Assembly: GCA_963803295.1 (NCBI GenBank)
Contig: CAWDMC010000024.1
Location: 186,001-250,000, forward strand
Reading direction: 5' to 3'
Source of the DNA: CAWDMC01 sp963803295
GTDB taxonomy: Bacteria > Acidobacteriota > Terriglobia > UBA7540
Length of the DNA: 64,000 bases
The notes beneath the pieces were generated by a model that did not search any database, was not told the DNA's origin, and saw only the letters and a list, made by a program, of their open reading frames with translations. How positions within the stretch are numbered: position 1 is the stretch's first letter; the number at the start of each line of letters is the position of its first letter. Both the position numbers and the translations under genes were made by a program. Of the stretch, positions 35,846-47,078 are shown piece by piece.

Positions 35846-36415
35846 CTACTTGCGTCCGGCGGCCTCAGCGTTCTCGGTCGGATCAGCGCCGCTCCAGGTT
35901 GCATCGGCCGTCGGTCCGTAGACCGGCGGGACTGGTTTGTCGAGCAGTCGCAAGTAGACGGTGAGTTGGGTTCGATGATGAGCCGTGTGCAGGATGCGGC
36001 GCCAAAAGACCCAGAGTCTCGGACGCTCCACATCGAAGAACGGGACCGTAGCCTGCCACCAGGCTTCATCTTTCGGCGCCAGAAAAGCCAGCCGGTCCAC
36101 GACCATTTCGATAAGACGGCGGGCGTAATCCTCTGGCGTCCAATCCTTGCCGATGAGCACGCCTGGCGCGGGCTCGAGCGCTCCCAGAAACTCGGCGAAG
36201 AAGCGCCGTCCCGAGAAGATCTGATGCTTCATGATATCTTCCACTGTGCTCGACTTCGGGTGGGGTCTGAAGCTCAATTCGGCGGAAGAGAACTGCCGCC
36301 ACACCGAAACCACTTTGTTGGTTTCACTCGAGTAGGTGTCGAGCATATGTTGGAATATCGGCGAAGAGGTGCGGGGCACTTCCGAGTCCGGAATGGCGTT
36401 GTAGGGGTATTCCAT
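35846..36415 (-). CDS. DinB/YfiT-like metal-binding protein
   Basis: Starting at the ATG at 36415 (GGAGAG 5 bases upstream), the product has 189 residues. It has the four-helix DinB shape with a helix carrying KHQIFSGRRFF (first metal histidine) and a late RRILHTAHHRTQLTVYLR, giving two further histidines in the family spacing. DinB-superfamily proteins use a His3 metal site, and many are thiol-dependent transferases (bacillithiol, mycothiol or glutathione). Nothing here fixes the substrate. It lies in the opposite direction to cutA, with the stop codons facing each other. Confidence 0.82.
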   Translation of the reverse strand: MEYPYNAIPDSEVPRTSSPIFQHMLDTYSSETNKVVSVWRQFSSAELSFRPHPKSSTVEDIMKHQIFSGRRFFAEFLGALEPAPGVLIGKDWTPEDYARRLIEMVVDRLAFLAPKDEAWWQATVPFFDVERPRLWVFWRRILHTAHHRTQLTVYLRLLDKPVPPVYGPTADATWSGADPTENAEAAGRK

Positions 36416-36541
36416 GCAACTCTCCGATCTTGCCGCACGATGTAGCCCGGCGGGCTGAATAATGTAGGGCGTGTTCGCCATACTCTGGATCGCCAGCGGC
36501 ATGGCAGGTAGCGCTGGTTCTCATGAATCCATTCGACAAGA

Positions 36542-37681
36542 TTAAATCCGGGCCAGAGCTTGATCGAGATCGGCAATCAGATCCTCGGCTTCCTCGATAC
36601 CCACGGAAATGCGTACCAAGCCATCGGTGATGCCAATACGCATACGATCTTCCCGGGGGACGCTGGCGTGGGTCATGGTGGCGGGATGAGAAATTAGGGT
36701 TTCGACACCGCCCAGGCTCTCGGCCAGGGAACATAGTTGCACCCACTTCAGCACCGTCTTGGCATTTTCGAGCGATCCGATTTCAAATGCCAGCATACCG
36801 CCAAACCCGGTCATCTGACGCTGGGCGAGTTCGTGCTGCGGATGATCGGGAAGTCCGGGATAGTACACCTTCTTCACCTTAGGATGCGAGGCGAGGTGGC
36901 GGGCCACGGCCATGCCGTTCTCGTTATGCTGGCGCATACGCACGGCGAGCGTCTTCACGCCGCGCAGCACCAGCCAGCTGTCCATAGGGCCCAGGATTGC
37001 CCCGGCGGCGTTCTGGATGAACTTCAGCCGCCCCGCTAATTCGGCGTCCTTAAGAATCACTGCTCCGCCCACGCCGTCGCTGTGCCCGTTCAGGTACTTG
37101 GTGGTGCTGTGAAGGACCACGTCGGCGCCGAGTTCAAGCGGACGTTGGAAATACGGGCTCATGAAGGTATTGTCCACGGCGAGAATCGCGCTGTGGGCGT
37201 GGGCGATGCCAGCGGCGGCGGCGATATCGGTGAGTTCCATGATTGGATTCGTGGGGGTTTCAATATAGATAAAGCGAGTGTTGGGACGAATCGCTTGTTC
37301 GATTTCCTCCACCCGGCAGGTGTTGGCATAACTGAACTCGAGTCCGAAGTTCTTCAGCACCCGTTCGAATAACCGAAAGGTTCCTCCATAAAGGTTCTTT
37401 CCCGAAACGATATGGTCTCCCGACTTGAGCAGAGTGAACAGGGCATTGATTGCAGCCATGCCGGAGGCAAAGGCGAAGGCGAAATCTCCGCTCTCGAGAG
37501 CCGCCAGATTGCGCTCGAGGGCAGCACGGGTGGGGTTTGAAGTCCGGGCGTACTCGTATCCCTTGTGCTTACCCAGTTCCTCTTGCAGGAAGGTGGATGT
37601 CTGGTAGATGGGAACAATCACCGCGCCGGTGGCCGGATCGGCCTCCTGGCCAGAGTGAATGGCTTTGGTCGCGAATCCCAT
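36542..37681 (-). CDS. trans-sulfuration PLP enzyme (cystathionine gamma-synthase/lyase type)
   Basis: The enzyme is 379 residues of fold-type I PLP family (Cys/Met metabolism). ATKAIHSGQEADPATGAVIVPIYQTSTF is the typical N-terminus. YEYARTSNPTR and FASGMAAINA follow, and the PLP lysine is K195 in HSTTKYLNGHSDGVGG. Cystathionine gamma-synthase, gamma-lyase and O-acylhomoserine sulfhydrylase are not separable with confidence by eye. The ESLGGVETLISHPATMTHASVP segment is common to all. The start at 37681 has GGAGAT 7 bases upstream. It follows a small secreted-protein gene divergently, with about 190 bases between. Confidence 0.92.
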   Translation of the reverse strand: MGFATKAIHSGQEADPATGAVIVPIYQTSTFLQEELGKHKGYEYARTSNPTRAALERNLAALESGDFAFAFASGMAAINALFTLLKSGDHIVSGKNLYGGTFRLFERVLKNFGLEFSYANTCRVEEIEQAIRPNTRFIYIETPTNPIMELTDIAAAAGIAHAHSAILAVDNTFMSPYFQRPLELGADVVLHSTTKYLNGHSDGVGGAVILKDAELAGRLKFIQNAAGAILGPMDSWLVLRGVKTLAVRMRQHNENGMAVARHLASHPKVKKVYYPGLPDHPQHELAQRQMTGFGGMLAFEIGSLENAKTVLKWVQLCSLAESLGGVETLISHPATMTHASVPREDRMRIGITDGLVRISVGIEEAEDLIADLDQALARI

Positions 37682-37874
37682 GATGTGATCTCCAATCCCG
37701 AAAGTAACTGACAAGACAATGACGATTCAAGATATCTGCGAGTGGTCTTGGTTTGCTTCTCTATCCACCTATTTTAGACTCGACAATTTGATATCATACA
37801 CTGTGCTGTCCTCAGGTTCGGAGTGTGCCTCGATTCGCGCTGGCCGGAGACAGAGTTCTTAAGTGGAGATACAG

Positions 37875-38288
37875 ATGATTCAGGATTCTCGTAAACGTTG
37901 GCTGGGTTTCGCACTTACCGGTACGGCCGGCCTAATCCTCTTGACGGCCTCGTGGAGCGGCGCCCAGACCCAGTCGGATCACCTCACCAACGTGAACGTC
38001 TCGGTGAGGGATGCCCAAACCGACAAACCGCTGTTCCAGGCCCGGCTGACCCTGCAGTTCCAATACCGCGAACCGGGCGCACTAAGCCCCCTGAAGCGGA
38101 CGAAGACCCTTACATTCACGGGCAAGACTGACGTGCGGGGCCGCTATCGTTTCGCTGGAGTCTCCTGGGGAAACGTTCGCCTTATCGTGACGGCGCCTGA
38201 CCACCAAACCTTCAGTAAAGAGTTTCTGGTCGACAAGGATAATCCGCTGTTCGAGGTCAAGCTGAAGAGGCCCCAACCCCTACTCTGA
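37875..38288 (+). CDS. small exported protein with carboxypeptidase-regulatory-like beta fold
   Basis: From the ATG at 37875 (GGAGAT upstream) the product has 137 residues. It has a signal peptide ending near SGAQT, then a beta-sandwich with VNVSVRDAQTDKPLFQARLTL and a GKTDVRGRYRFAGVSWGNVRLIV segment. That pattern (GxTdxxGrYxF) is of the carboxypeptidase regulatory/Ig-like CarboxypepD_reg type frequent in acidobacterial outer-membrane proteins. As a stand-alone domain it may be an adhesion or assembly module. Function unknown. Confidence 0.75.
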   Translation: MIQDSRKRWLGFALTGTAGLILLTASWSGAQTQSDHLTNVNVSVRDAQTDKPLFQARLTLQFQYREPGALSPLKRTKTLTFTGKTDVRGRYRFAGVSWGNVRLIVTAPDHQTFSKEFLVDKDNPLFEVKLKRPQPLL

Positions 38289-38534
38289 TCGATGGTCTTC
38301 GAACTGCTCTGACGTTAGCCTTCGCGGCAAAGACGATTTTGCGGGCCCTTCCTATTGTGCCGCCTCCACAGCGGCGCTATGTATTGTGGGTAGCGAAGAT
38401 CTTGCTTCAACTTGGTGCAACTCGCTAAAACTCTTGCGCTTTTCGAGTCTTAGCTTTACGACAGCGTCCTTTTCCACACAGTTTTCAACAAATCTGTTGA
38501 AATCTCTTATGCGAACCATAGCCTGACTGTGGTC

Positions 38535-39605
38535 TTATTGCTTGGGAGGATCCGCCTTGGGAGTCTGTGCTTGAGGAGCGCTTGCTGCCGCAGGCTTGCT
38601 GAGGCTCGGGCTGGCTGACGTGTTGGGGTTCGCGGTGGGCTTAAAATAGTCGGGATCCAGCCAAACCGAGGTCTTAGACTTGAGAGCCTGTACCGCCGTA
38701 CGGAGTTTCTCCTGTTTCAGGCTATTCTCGATGGTCTGCTGTACATCCTTGAGCTGCGCAGAGTGGCTGTGTTTCACGATTTGAAAGAAAATGATGGACT
38801 GTTGCTGGTAGTCGACGGGTTCGGTGAACTCACCGTCTTTGGCTGCGAAAAGCTTCGATTCGATTTCGGGTGGAAGTTGATTGCGTCCGAAGTTCCGGGT
38901 GTTGTTGTCTACGAAAACCGCATTCTGGACAGTGAAATCCTTCGCTACCTTGGCAGGATCGGCGCCCGGCGCCGCCAGTGCTTTCCGAATGTCCTCAGCC
39001 TTCGCTTTCGCCTCGTCCGAGGTGAGTCCTGAAGCATCCGCCTTCGCGTTCGCAGGCTTGATCCGGATGCTGACGGCGCGAACTTCCACCTGCTCAAAAT
39101 CCTTGGGATGCGCCGCGAAATACTGGCTGACCTCGGTCTCGCTCACCGGAGTATTCTTGGCTATCTTGTCGTATTCGGCCTGGGCGAGGCGCTGGACATG
39201 TTCGAAGGCCTCCTGACGACGGATTTCGCGAGACTCGTCGAGGTGATCGCGCACCGCCTGCTGTTCAAGCACGAGAGTGGTCACGTAATTATCCGCAAGC
39301 ACTTCTTTGCCCTTAGGCTGAGTCGACAAGGTGCGCTGGTCCTGGGGATTAAGGCTGCGAATGAGGAAATCGACATCCTCCGCCGTGACCTGTTTCTCAC
39401 CCACCTTGATGACGACCTTGTCAGGCGGAGTCGACGTCTGCGCAGATGGCGCCGTTTCGCTATGGTCCGCGCCGGCGGACGGCTTGGTGGCGGGAGAGGG
39501 CACGGGTGCAGTCTGGGTATAGCCGTTGGCAATCCCCATCAGGAGTGCCAACGCCGCGGGCAGTCCCACCTTAATTCCTAACTGACAATGCCTGGACTTC
39601 TTCAT
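38535..39605 (-). CDS. exported PpiC/SurA-type peptidyl-prolyl isomerase
   Basis: The 356-residue product has a signal peptide (AALALLMGIANGYTQTA), then a proline-rich linker, an N-terminal SurA-like helical chaperone region (from KVVIKVGEKQVTAEDVDFLI), and a PpiC-like rotamase segment around residues 190-285 (VRAVSIRIKP, then a middle rich in DPAKVAKDFTV, and DGEFTEPVDYQQQSIIFFQIV). Weakly conserved parvulin marks suggest a chaperone with low isomerase activity. The C-terminus is Pro/Ala-rich. It probably acts in the periplasm on outer-membrane proteins. GGAGG precedes the ATG at 39605. Confidence 0.82.
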   Translation of the reverse strand: MKKSRHCQLGIKVGLPAALALLMGIANGYTQTAPVPSPATKPSAGADHSETAPSAQTSTPPDKVVIKVGEKQVTAEDVDFLIRSLNPQDQRTLSTQPKGKEVLADNYVTTLVLEQQAVRDHLDESREIRRQEAFEHVQRLAQAEYDKIAKNTPVSETEVSQYFAAHPKDFEQVEVRAVSIRIKPANAKADASGLTSDEAKAKAEDIRKALAAPGADPAKVAKDFTVQNAVFVDNNTRNFGRNQLPPEIESKLFAAKDGEFTEPVDYQQQSIIFFQIVKHSHSAQLKDVQQTIENSLKQEKLRTAVQALKSKTSVWLDPDYFKPTANPNTSASPSLSKPAAASAPQAQTPKADPPKQ

Positions 39606-39908
39606 CAATCCTCCAACCTGGAAACTTTATTGGACAAATTCCATGATAACACAGGCGCCGGAGCGTGTGCCGGGGCCTGGCACGGCGTCTCGTTTTAACT
39701 TCAAGGTCGGGGTGAAATCATGCTTCAGCGTGGCCGATCGGAATATGGCCGTTCCCGTTACGGGTCAAGGTCATAAGTGCCGGCGGGCGTTCCTGGATCG
39801 GGAGTCGACGAGCTGCCACCGCCACCTTCGCCGCCGCAAGCGGACGAGGCTTGCAAGATGGATTGCGGTTCGACGGCCGTCCATGCGATTGCGTTACAAT
39901 AGATCCCC
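39606..39908 (+). promoter_or_regulatory. non-coding gap ending in the uvrB promoter
   Basis: No gene is supported in these 303 bases. TACAAT at 39895-39900 is a good -10 box, 8 bases before the ATG of uvrB, so the transcript would be leaderless or nearly so. No matching -35 or SOS box stands out. Confidence 0.5.
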
Positions 39909-41906
<1,998 letters not shown>

Positions 41907-42254
41907 ACGCTGCCGGCGCCGAACCACCAGCCAGTCTAAGTAGACGCCAAGTCGACGCCCGGCGAGGGTGGAAGATTAGCCCAGTGAAGGACGACGCCGT
42001 AGAAGATCGCATCTGACTTCTCGTACCCGAAATCCATCACCCCCTTCCGTGTCTTGGGGGCGAAGCTATTCGTCACACCTGGTTGGCGATTCCTGAGCTA
42101 CCCTCTCTGTAGGGTCGCTGTGCCTCAAAGTGCGGCCCTGCTATAATGCAAAGGGCGGCGGAGTATTAAGCTTCTCCACAATTCCGACGCGATTCCTGAG
42201 TACCGACGGCATTACCGGGGCCGGTCGCGCGTTTGGCTGGAAAGGTGAGTCGAC
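41907..42254 (+). promoter_or_regulatory. non-coding gap with an extended -10 promoter
   Basis: About 350 bases without a gene. TG-C-TATAAT (42139-42147) is an extended -10 promoter that would drive the DUF3467-like gene at 42255 and perhaps the HicBA pair behind it. The -35 region is weak, as allowed for extended -10 promoters. Confidence 0.5.
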
Positions 42255-42554
42255 ATGGCGAAACCGCAATCACGAAGAGAGAACTGGTGTGAGGCTTCCA
42301 AGGCCAACAAAGTGATCGTGCCGTACGAAGAGGCAAATCCCGATACCGAGCCGTTGTTTGTGAACAATTTTGATATATCCCGGTTCGGAAGTGACATCTT
42401 TGTTGATCTCGGAATTACTCCCGTAGAGGACCTCAAAGGCGGGAAGCGGAGTCGGTTCATCGTCTTGTCACGACTTGCAATGAGTAAGGATTCGTTCGTG
42501 GCATTCTTCGAACAAGCCCGCACGTTGGCTGAGAAACTGAAAGAGGAAGAATAG
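42255..42554 (+). CDS. DUF3467-like small protein
   Basis: The 99-residue product resembles DUF3467 proteins: a short beta-rich domain with FVNNFDISRFGSDIFVDLGI, then a VLSRLAMSKDSFVAFFEQ strand-helix ending in a charged C-terminal helix. DUF3467 has no known function and is common near toxin-antitoxin or defence genes. An AAGGTGA site lies upstream. It is followed 38 bases later by a HicB-like gene in the same direction. Confidence 0.65.
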   Translation: MAKPQSRRENWCEASKANKVIVPYEEANPDTEPLFVNNFDISRFGSDIFVDLGITPVEDLKGGKRSRFIVLSRLAMSKDSFVAFFEQARTLAEKLKEEE

Positions 42555-42592
42555 CTACTGAATCGGGATCGCCGCAAGAGGAGTCCAAGTCT

Positions 42593-42910
42593 ATGCCCCG
42601 TCCCAACCCCGCTCGCAGACTGACATCTCGCAGACGAATCCCATCCGCCAAGCGCTCGTACGGACGATACCAGGCAAACCGGAGCCACTCGAGCGTGGGG
42701 ACTGGACTGGCGGTTGAAGTTTGTCGCGAAGATGACGGTCGGTGGCTTGCCCTGATAGACGAGCTTCCGGGCGTGATGTCCTACGGATGCACTCGCGATC
42801 AGGCGCTTAGCGCCGTTCTTGAGCTGGCGGTTCAAGTGATCGCCGACAGGATTAATCATGGCGAGGAGGCGCCTGATCTTTCGAAGTTCTTCCGTGCGGT
42901 TCTGGCATGA
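42593..42910 (+). CDS. hicB: HicB-like antitoxin
   Basis: The 105-residue protein has a basic N-terminus rich in Arg, then a HicB-type partially degraded RNase-H fold: AVEVCREDDGRWLALIDELPGVMSYGCTRDQALSAVLELAVQVIADR (given in two parts). Its final 4 bases overlap the HicA gene (ATGA), as is usual for these pairs. HicB neutralises HicA and often binds its own promoter. The order antitoxin-first is the less common one for HicAB. GAGGAG lies 9 bases upstream. Confidence 0.85.
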   Translation: MPRPNPARRLTSRRRIPSAKRSYGRYQANRSHSSVGTGLAVEVCREDDGRWLALIDELPGVMSYGCTRDQALSAVLELAVQVIADRINHGEEAPDLSKFFRAVLA

Positions 42911-43119
42911 GCCAATGGCCGTCCACGAAGGCCAAACGCGTCTATGCCGCACTTCTGCGGATCGGGTGGAGGCTCAAGCGCGAGGTTGGTTCGCACCGGC
43001 TACTTGAGCGTGAAGAGTGGCCGGACTATGTTTTCGCCTTCCACGACGGCGTCGAGGTCGGTCCAAAGGCACTAGCCAAGATGTCGAAGCGTACTGGACT
43101 GACTCCTGAAGATCTCTGA
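42907..43119 (+). CDS. hicA: HicA-like mRNA interferase toxin
   Basis: The 70-residue double-stranded-RNA-binding-fold protein matches HicA: RIGWRLKREVGSHRLLERE carries the conserved G-S-H segment with the catalytic histidine, and a C-terminal hydrophobic strand-helix follows. HicA cleaves mRNAs when free. It overlaps the preceding antitoxin gene by 4 bases. The pair may stabilise the accessory region, since several accessory genes lie around it. Confidence 0.85.
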   Translation: MSQWPSTKAKRVYAALLRIGWRLKREVGSHRLLEREEWPDYVFAFHDGVEVGPKALAKMSKRTGLTPEDL

Positions 43120-43246
43120 GCCCGCAATCTAGCGGGTGAATGCTGTCTGCCGCAGGTGCCTGCCGTGTACCCGAAAGTGCCGTTTGGCTTCTGTGGAACG
43201 AATTGACCGAGAGCGAGGCTCGCTCTACATAACATGGTAAGAACAA

Positions 43247-43429
43247 TTAGCGCGGGATGAGCTTGGTTTCGATCGATTCGGGTTTCGACTGCGCCTTCCC
43301 TTGACGGATCTTCTGGCGCCGACCCCGGCGGAACCGTTGGCGGACGATCCATACAATAAGCGCCAGCATCAGACCCGCGTAGGCCAAGAATACGCCCACA
43401 ACGAACGTGGTGGCAACGAGGTCATTCAT
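43247..43429 (-). CDS. small single-pass membrane protein, unknown
   Basis: From the ATG at 43429 the product is 60 residues with one transmembrane helix (VATTFVVGVFLAYAGLMLALIVWIV) and a very basic C-terminal tail (RQRFRRGRRQKIRQ). AGGAGAG lies 3 bases upstream. It resembles small membrane peptides of unknown role. Orientation is opposite to the HicBA pair. Confidence 0.55.
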   Translation of the reverse strand: MNDLVATTFVVGVFLAYAGLMLALIVWIVRQRFRRGRRQKIRQGKAQSKPESIETKLIPR

Positions 43430-43561
43430 AGCTCTCCTATTATTATGCACACTGGCCGGCAAGATTTCCAGAGCGCACGGGTGATGCTTGCATAAAACGT
43501 TTTGACTACCTCGGCTTGACTTGGGTGATGATCACCGTCGCTGACCCCGGAGAGTAAGATC

Positions 43562-44356
43562 ATGGAGCACTCATATTTGTTTTTGGATCGAGAGACCGTC
43601 GATCCTTTATGGAAGCTGTCATGGAAGGAATTCCTGCGCAAATGGGGTAAGAGCCGCTGGGCGACCGCAAAACATTTCCAGGACGGTAACAGTTCATTGA
43701 GGGGACTAATTGCCTTCGGTTTAGATCCCGAGCCGTCCCACCAAGACGTGGAGCAAATCCTTGAGCGCCGTACGATCCGTTGGACCATACAACATTCAAG
43801 CCCACAGTATTTCGTCATGCAGGAGATCTTGCATCACGTTCCCGATCTTCGTGGCAGCATGGTAAGCGTCTCCCCTTCCCATGACGATTCGGGTGCCTTG
43901 ATCGCTGTTGGAGTAAGGGCTTATTTGCAGGGTGAGATCGGGGCGCAAATGCTATGGGCAATCTTGAAGTTACACAGCGTCGATGACGCGGGTGAGTGGT
44001 TGCGGCTGTCCAAAAAGGAGAAGCGAGATCTGAGCGCGGTAGTGCAACCCCACGAATCCCACGACTTGGGGCGCCCGATTTATCGTTGGCAAGGTTCCAA
44101 TGCCTGTGAAGAGGAAGAGTGGACCAACTGCCTGAATACTGCCGCCACCAGACGCTTCGCTTCGTTTGTGATGCGAGCGTGGCGAGAAAACTGGCCTGCA
44201 CCCCGGCTGGAAGATACAGAGCTCAGTTCATGCAAAGTTCCCCCAGGAAAGATTCCTCGATTCCGGGATTTTGCCATTGCCCGGGAGCTGAACCGGCCTT
44301 TGTTGAAAAAGGTTCTCAGTTTCAAGCGTCCTTGTGTGTTCCGCCGATGGGAGTGA
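43562..44356 (+). CDS. uncharacterised 264-residue protein
   Basis: I do not recognise this protein. It is soluble, without a signal peptide or membrane helix. It is rich in Trp and His (for example YLFLDRETVDPLWKLSWK near the N-terminus and EEEEWTNCLNTAATRRFASF later). It has no close ribosome binding site (weak AGAG). It lies between accessory genes and just before a gene on the opposite strand, with the two ending 13 bases apart. Coding texture is good; function unknown. Confidence 0.55.
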   Translation: MEHSYLFLDRETVDPLWKLSWKEFLRKWGKSRWATAKHFQDGNSSLRGLIAFGLDPEPSHQDVEQILERRTIRWTIQHSSPQYFVMQEILHHVPDLRGSMVSVSPSHDDSGALIAVGVRAYLQGEIGAQMLWAILKLHSVDDAGEWLRLSKKEKRDLSAVVQPHESHDLGRPIYRWQGSNACEEEEWTNCLNTAATRRFASFVMRAWRENWPAPRLEDTELSSCKVPPGKIPRFRDFAIARELNRPLLKKVLSFKRPCVFRRWE

Positions 44357-44369
44357 GAATTCGAAGCTC

Positions 44370-45195
44370 TCAAGCGGCTTGGGCACCGTGCACCTGGCTT
44401 ACCTGCAAGGCCTCACGCAGACGGTCGCCAAGATACTCGTAGCAAACCGGCTTGTCGTGTCCAAGAAGGTTCTGGCGGGCAGGGTGCTGAACCAATTCTG
44501 TCAACAGGACGGGGCCAATCTCTCCGTAGCGAAACCAGCAACTTCTGGGAGAATAGTTGAGTCCAAGTGCCGGGACGTGGTGCTCGAATTCGCCAAACGT
44601 ACAACGCGGACCGTGGCAGTCGAGCCGTTCCCGAATCGCTTCATAGACCTTCTCGCTCAGCGCAACGACGACCCGCGGCTGGCATACCCCTACAATTGGC
44701 AGTAAGCGTTGTCGCACTCGTCGAAAGAATTCGAACGGAGAGATCTTTCTCAGACTTCCCGCAAGTAGTGTCGAGATTCATATGTAGGGTGAGGTTTAGG
44801 TAATCATCCACGCATTCGCATTGACATTCAGCCGTACAGTCACGATTTGATTTCCGAAGAATCGCGGCAAGGCAGAAACTGTGTTTCAGCAACCAGAAAA
44901 GACCGTCGTAGAATGGGCTGTAGGGGTGTCCAGACTTAAATTCGTTAAGCCTAGGATGAACTTCCCCCAGAACAAGGTCACGCTGTCCAGCCTTCTTGCC
45001 CTCGTTACCCTTCCTCGCTCCTGGATTGGGGCCTACCGTCACAATCCAAGCATTCGCCACGCCGTGCACGCCGGCAAGTTTGGGATCCAGGTCGGCTAGT
45101 ATGGATTTCTTCTGCTCAAAATTGAGGTCCCGGGTGGCTTCGAAACGTTTGGTGGGATCGGGATCGAAAAGTGCAACAGGCAAGGTCGTGTTCAC
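44370..45195 (-). pseudogene. split gene, possibly related to uracil-DNA glycosylases
   Basis: Two minus-strand frames join into one protein of about 275 residues. The first part (45195 to about 44750) includes VANAWIVTVGPNPGARKGNE and FYDGLFWLLKHS. The second (about 44750 to 44370) includes VGVCQPRVVVALSEKVYEAI and GPVLLTELVQHPARQNLL. Reading through a shift near 44740-44760 gives SPFEFFRRVRQRLLPIVG, which bridges them. The GPNPG strand and the late HPA motif recall the uracil-DNA glycosylase fold, but the match is weak. The GTG start at 45195 has GAGGAGGA 8 bases upstream. Sequencing error is possible. Confidence 0.5.
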
Positions 45196-45220
45196 GATAG
45201 TTCCTCCTCAAGGACTATCG
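45195..45220. promoter_or_regulatory. 7-bp dyad around the ribosome binding site
   Basis: CGATAGT (45195-45201) and ACTATCG (45214-45220) form a perfect inverted repeat with a 12-base loop holding the GAGGAGG site of the minus-strand gene. A second pair, CTCCTCA at 45204-45210 and TGAGGAG at 45240-45246, could pair the ribosome binding site itself. Together they suggest translational control or an operator. Confidence 0.55.
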
Positions 45221-45382
45221 GCATGTCGCCCGCGGACTATGAGGAGATCAGATCCTTTGTTTTAACATTTCTGTAAAACCTCGAAAGTGCTGGATGTGAT
45301 AGTGTTCGAAGGATAAGAACGCCTCCGCCAAGATGTTCTGGTTTCCATTTAGATTCTTTTTCTAATAAATCTATATTAATCT

Positions 45383-46906
45383 ATGTGCTTAATCATGGCT
45401 AACCTAATTCGCAAGTTCGGATCACTACGTTCCGCCTGCCCGAAGCTGAATTGGTCGCTTCAGGCCGTATTCTCGATCTGCCTTTTCTGGATCGCGCTCG
45501 GTCTGATGCACCGAGGCGCGCGCGCTCAATCGCCGGCAGGCCGCCAGGATCAAAGCGGGCCTGCGATCCAGGCCGGCGAAATGGCGGGAAAGCCTCCTCA
45601 GCAGGAGGCGCTGGAATCTGATCCATCCGGCACTGACATGGTTTTCAACCACCCTGAATCGGGCCGGTGGTGGATCTCGGGTCAGATGAATTTTGTGGGA
45701 CAGGCGCATGGGACCTTCCCAGCCCGATACAGTGGTCCCAACAGCTTCCACAATACGGCTGAGGCGGCTCTGTCGAATGTTCTGACGCTGTACACCGGCT
45801 ACCGCTTTACTTCGACTACGGAAGTGCTGTTCGACCTGGAGAGCGCGGGCGGACACGGCATGAGTGACGCGCTGGGGATTGCCGGATTCACTAACCTCGA
45901 CTCGGTTCGCAATCCGGACCTTGGCCAGGCGCCGTACCTTGGGCGCCTGATGATCCACCAGATCATTCCCTTGAATAGCAATATGGTCGAGGCCGAGCGC
46001 GGACCCTACTCGCTGTTCGCCCGCCTGCCCGCGCGCCGCCTCGAACTTCGCTTCGGCAAGTTCAGCATGCCGGACTACTTCGATGTTAACGCCTATGGCA
46101 GCGACAGCCACCTGCAGTTCCTCAACTGGGCTAACGACAACAACGGCGCCTACGATTACGCTGCCAATACGCGAGGTTACACCTGGGGCGCAATGATGGA
46201 ATATGACGATCGCCGCTGGGCTTTCCGCTACGCAGCTGCATTGATGCCCAGAGTTGCGAACGGTCCCAGCCTCGACGCCGATTTCACTCGCGCCCATGCT
46301 GACAACTGGGAACTGGAGATCCATCACAAACTCGCGCCGGCCGGCGATACTGTGGTGCGGCTACTCGGTTACCTGAATCACGCTGACATGGGGAATTATC
46401 GCGAGGCAATCACGCAGTACAGGGAAGGGCTGACTGAAACGCCAGATATTATCCTCACGCGCCAGCAGGGCCGCATCAAATACGGTCTCGGATTGAATCT
46501 CGAGCAGCCGATCACCTCCTGGATGGGAGCTTTCGCGCGGCTCGGTTGGAACGACGGCAAGACCGAGTCGTTCGCCTACACCGAGATTGACCGCACCGTC
46601 CAGGTTGGAACGGGCTGGCACGGTCAAAAATGGCATCGCCGGTTTGACCGGGCGGGAGCCGCCCTGGTTGTAAACGGTCTCTCGGGCGATCATCGCGAGT
46701 ATCTTCGCCTCGGCGGTCTGGGCTTCATACTGGGCGATGGCAATCTAAACTACCGCAGGGAGCAGATCTTTGAAGGCTACTACACCGCTCATCTGTGGCG
46801 CGGCTTCTTCGGATCGGTCGACCTCCAACACATCAGAAACCCCGGCTACAACCGTGATCGTGGCCCTATCTTGGCACCAACGGTACGGTTGCATATCGAT
46901 TTCTGA
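45383..46906 (+). CDS. OprB-like carbohydrate-selective porin
   Basis: The 507-residue protein has a long basic N-terminus and a hydrophobic signal segment (VFSICLFWIALGLMHRGARAQ). A beta-barrel body rich in aromatic-alternating strands follows, with WWISGQMNFVGQAHGTFPARYSG, LTLYTGYRF and RRLELRFGKFSMPDYFDVN segments. It closes with a C-terminal strand ending in phenylalanine (VRLHIDF). This is the pattern of carbohydrate-selective OprB porins, here without an SLH domain. Alternative start ATG at 45395. The region just upstream is AT-rich (TCTATATTAATCTATATG-like), a likely promoter. It could feed sugars freed by the glycosidases in this window. Confidence 0.85.
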   Translation: MCLIMANLIRKFGSLRSACPKLNWSLQAVFSICLFWIALGLMHRGARAQSPAGRQDQSGPAIQAGEMAGKPPQQEALESDPSGTDMVFNHPESGRWWISGQMNFVGQAHGTFPARYSGPNSFHNTAEAALSNVLTLYTGYRFTSTTEVLFDLESAGGHGMSDALGIAGFTNLDSVRNPDLGQAPYLGRLMIHQIIPLNSNMVEAERGPYSLFARLPARRLELRFGKFSMPDYFDVNAYGSDSHLQFLNWANDNNGAYDYAANTRGYTWGAMMEYDDRRWAFRYAAALMPRVANGPSLDADFTRAHADNWELEIHHKLAPAGDTVVRLLGYLNHADMGNYREAITQYREGLTETPDIILTRQQGRIKYGLGLNLEQPITSWMGAFARLGWNDGKTESFAYTEIDRTVQVGTGWHGQKWHRRFDRAGAALVVNGLSGDHREYLRLGGLGFILGDGNLNYRREQIFEGYYTAHLWRGFFGSVDLQHIRNPGYNRDRGPILAPTVRLHIDF

Positions 46907-47078
46907 GTCCGTCGCCCCAGACCAGCCCCATAAACCAGCCCCTGATTCCGCAAAATCCCGCTAAGATCCCGCACGTTTTCCGCACTTTCTCCGCTACCCC
47001 ATCCGTGCCTCAGTCTCATCGCCTGAGCGCACTTCACGAATTGCGGGGAACTTCCTTCTCGGAGGCTATTCTATTTCT

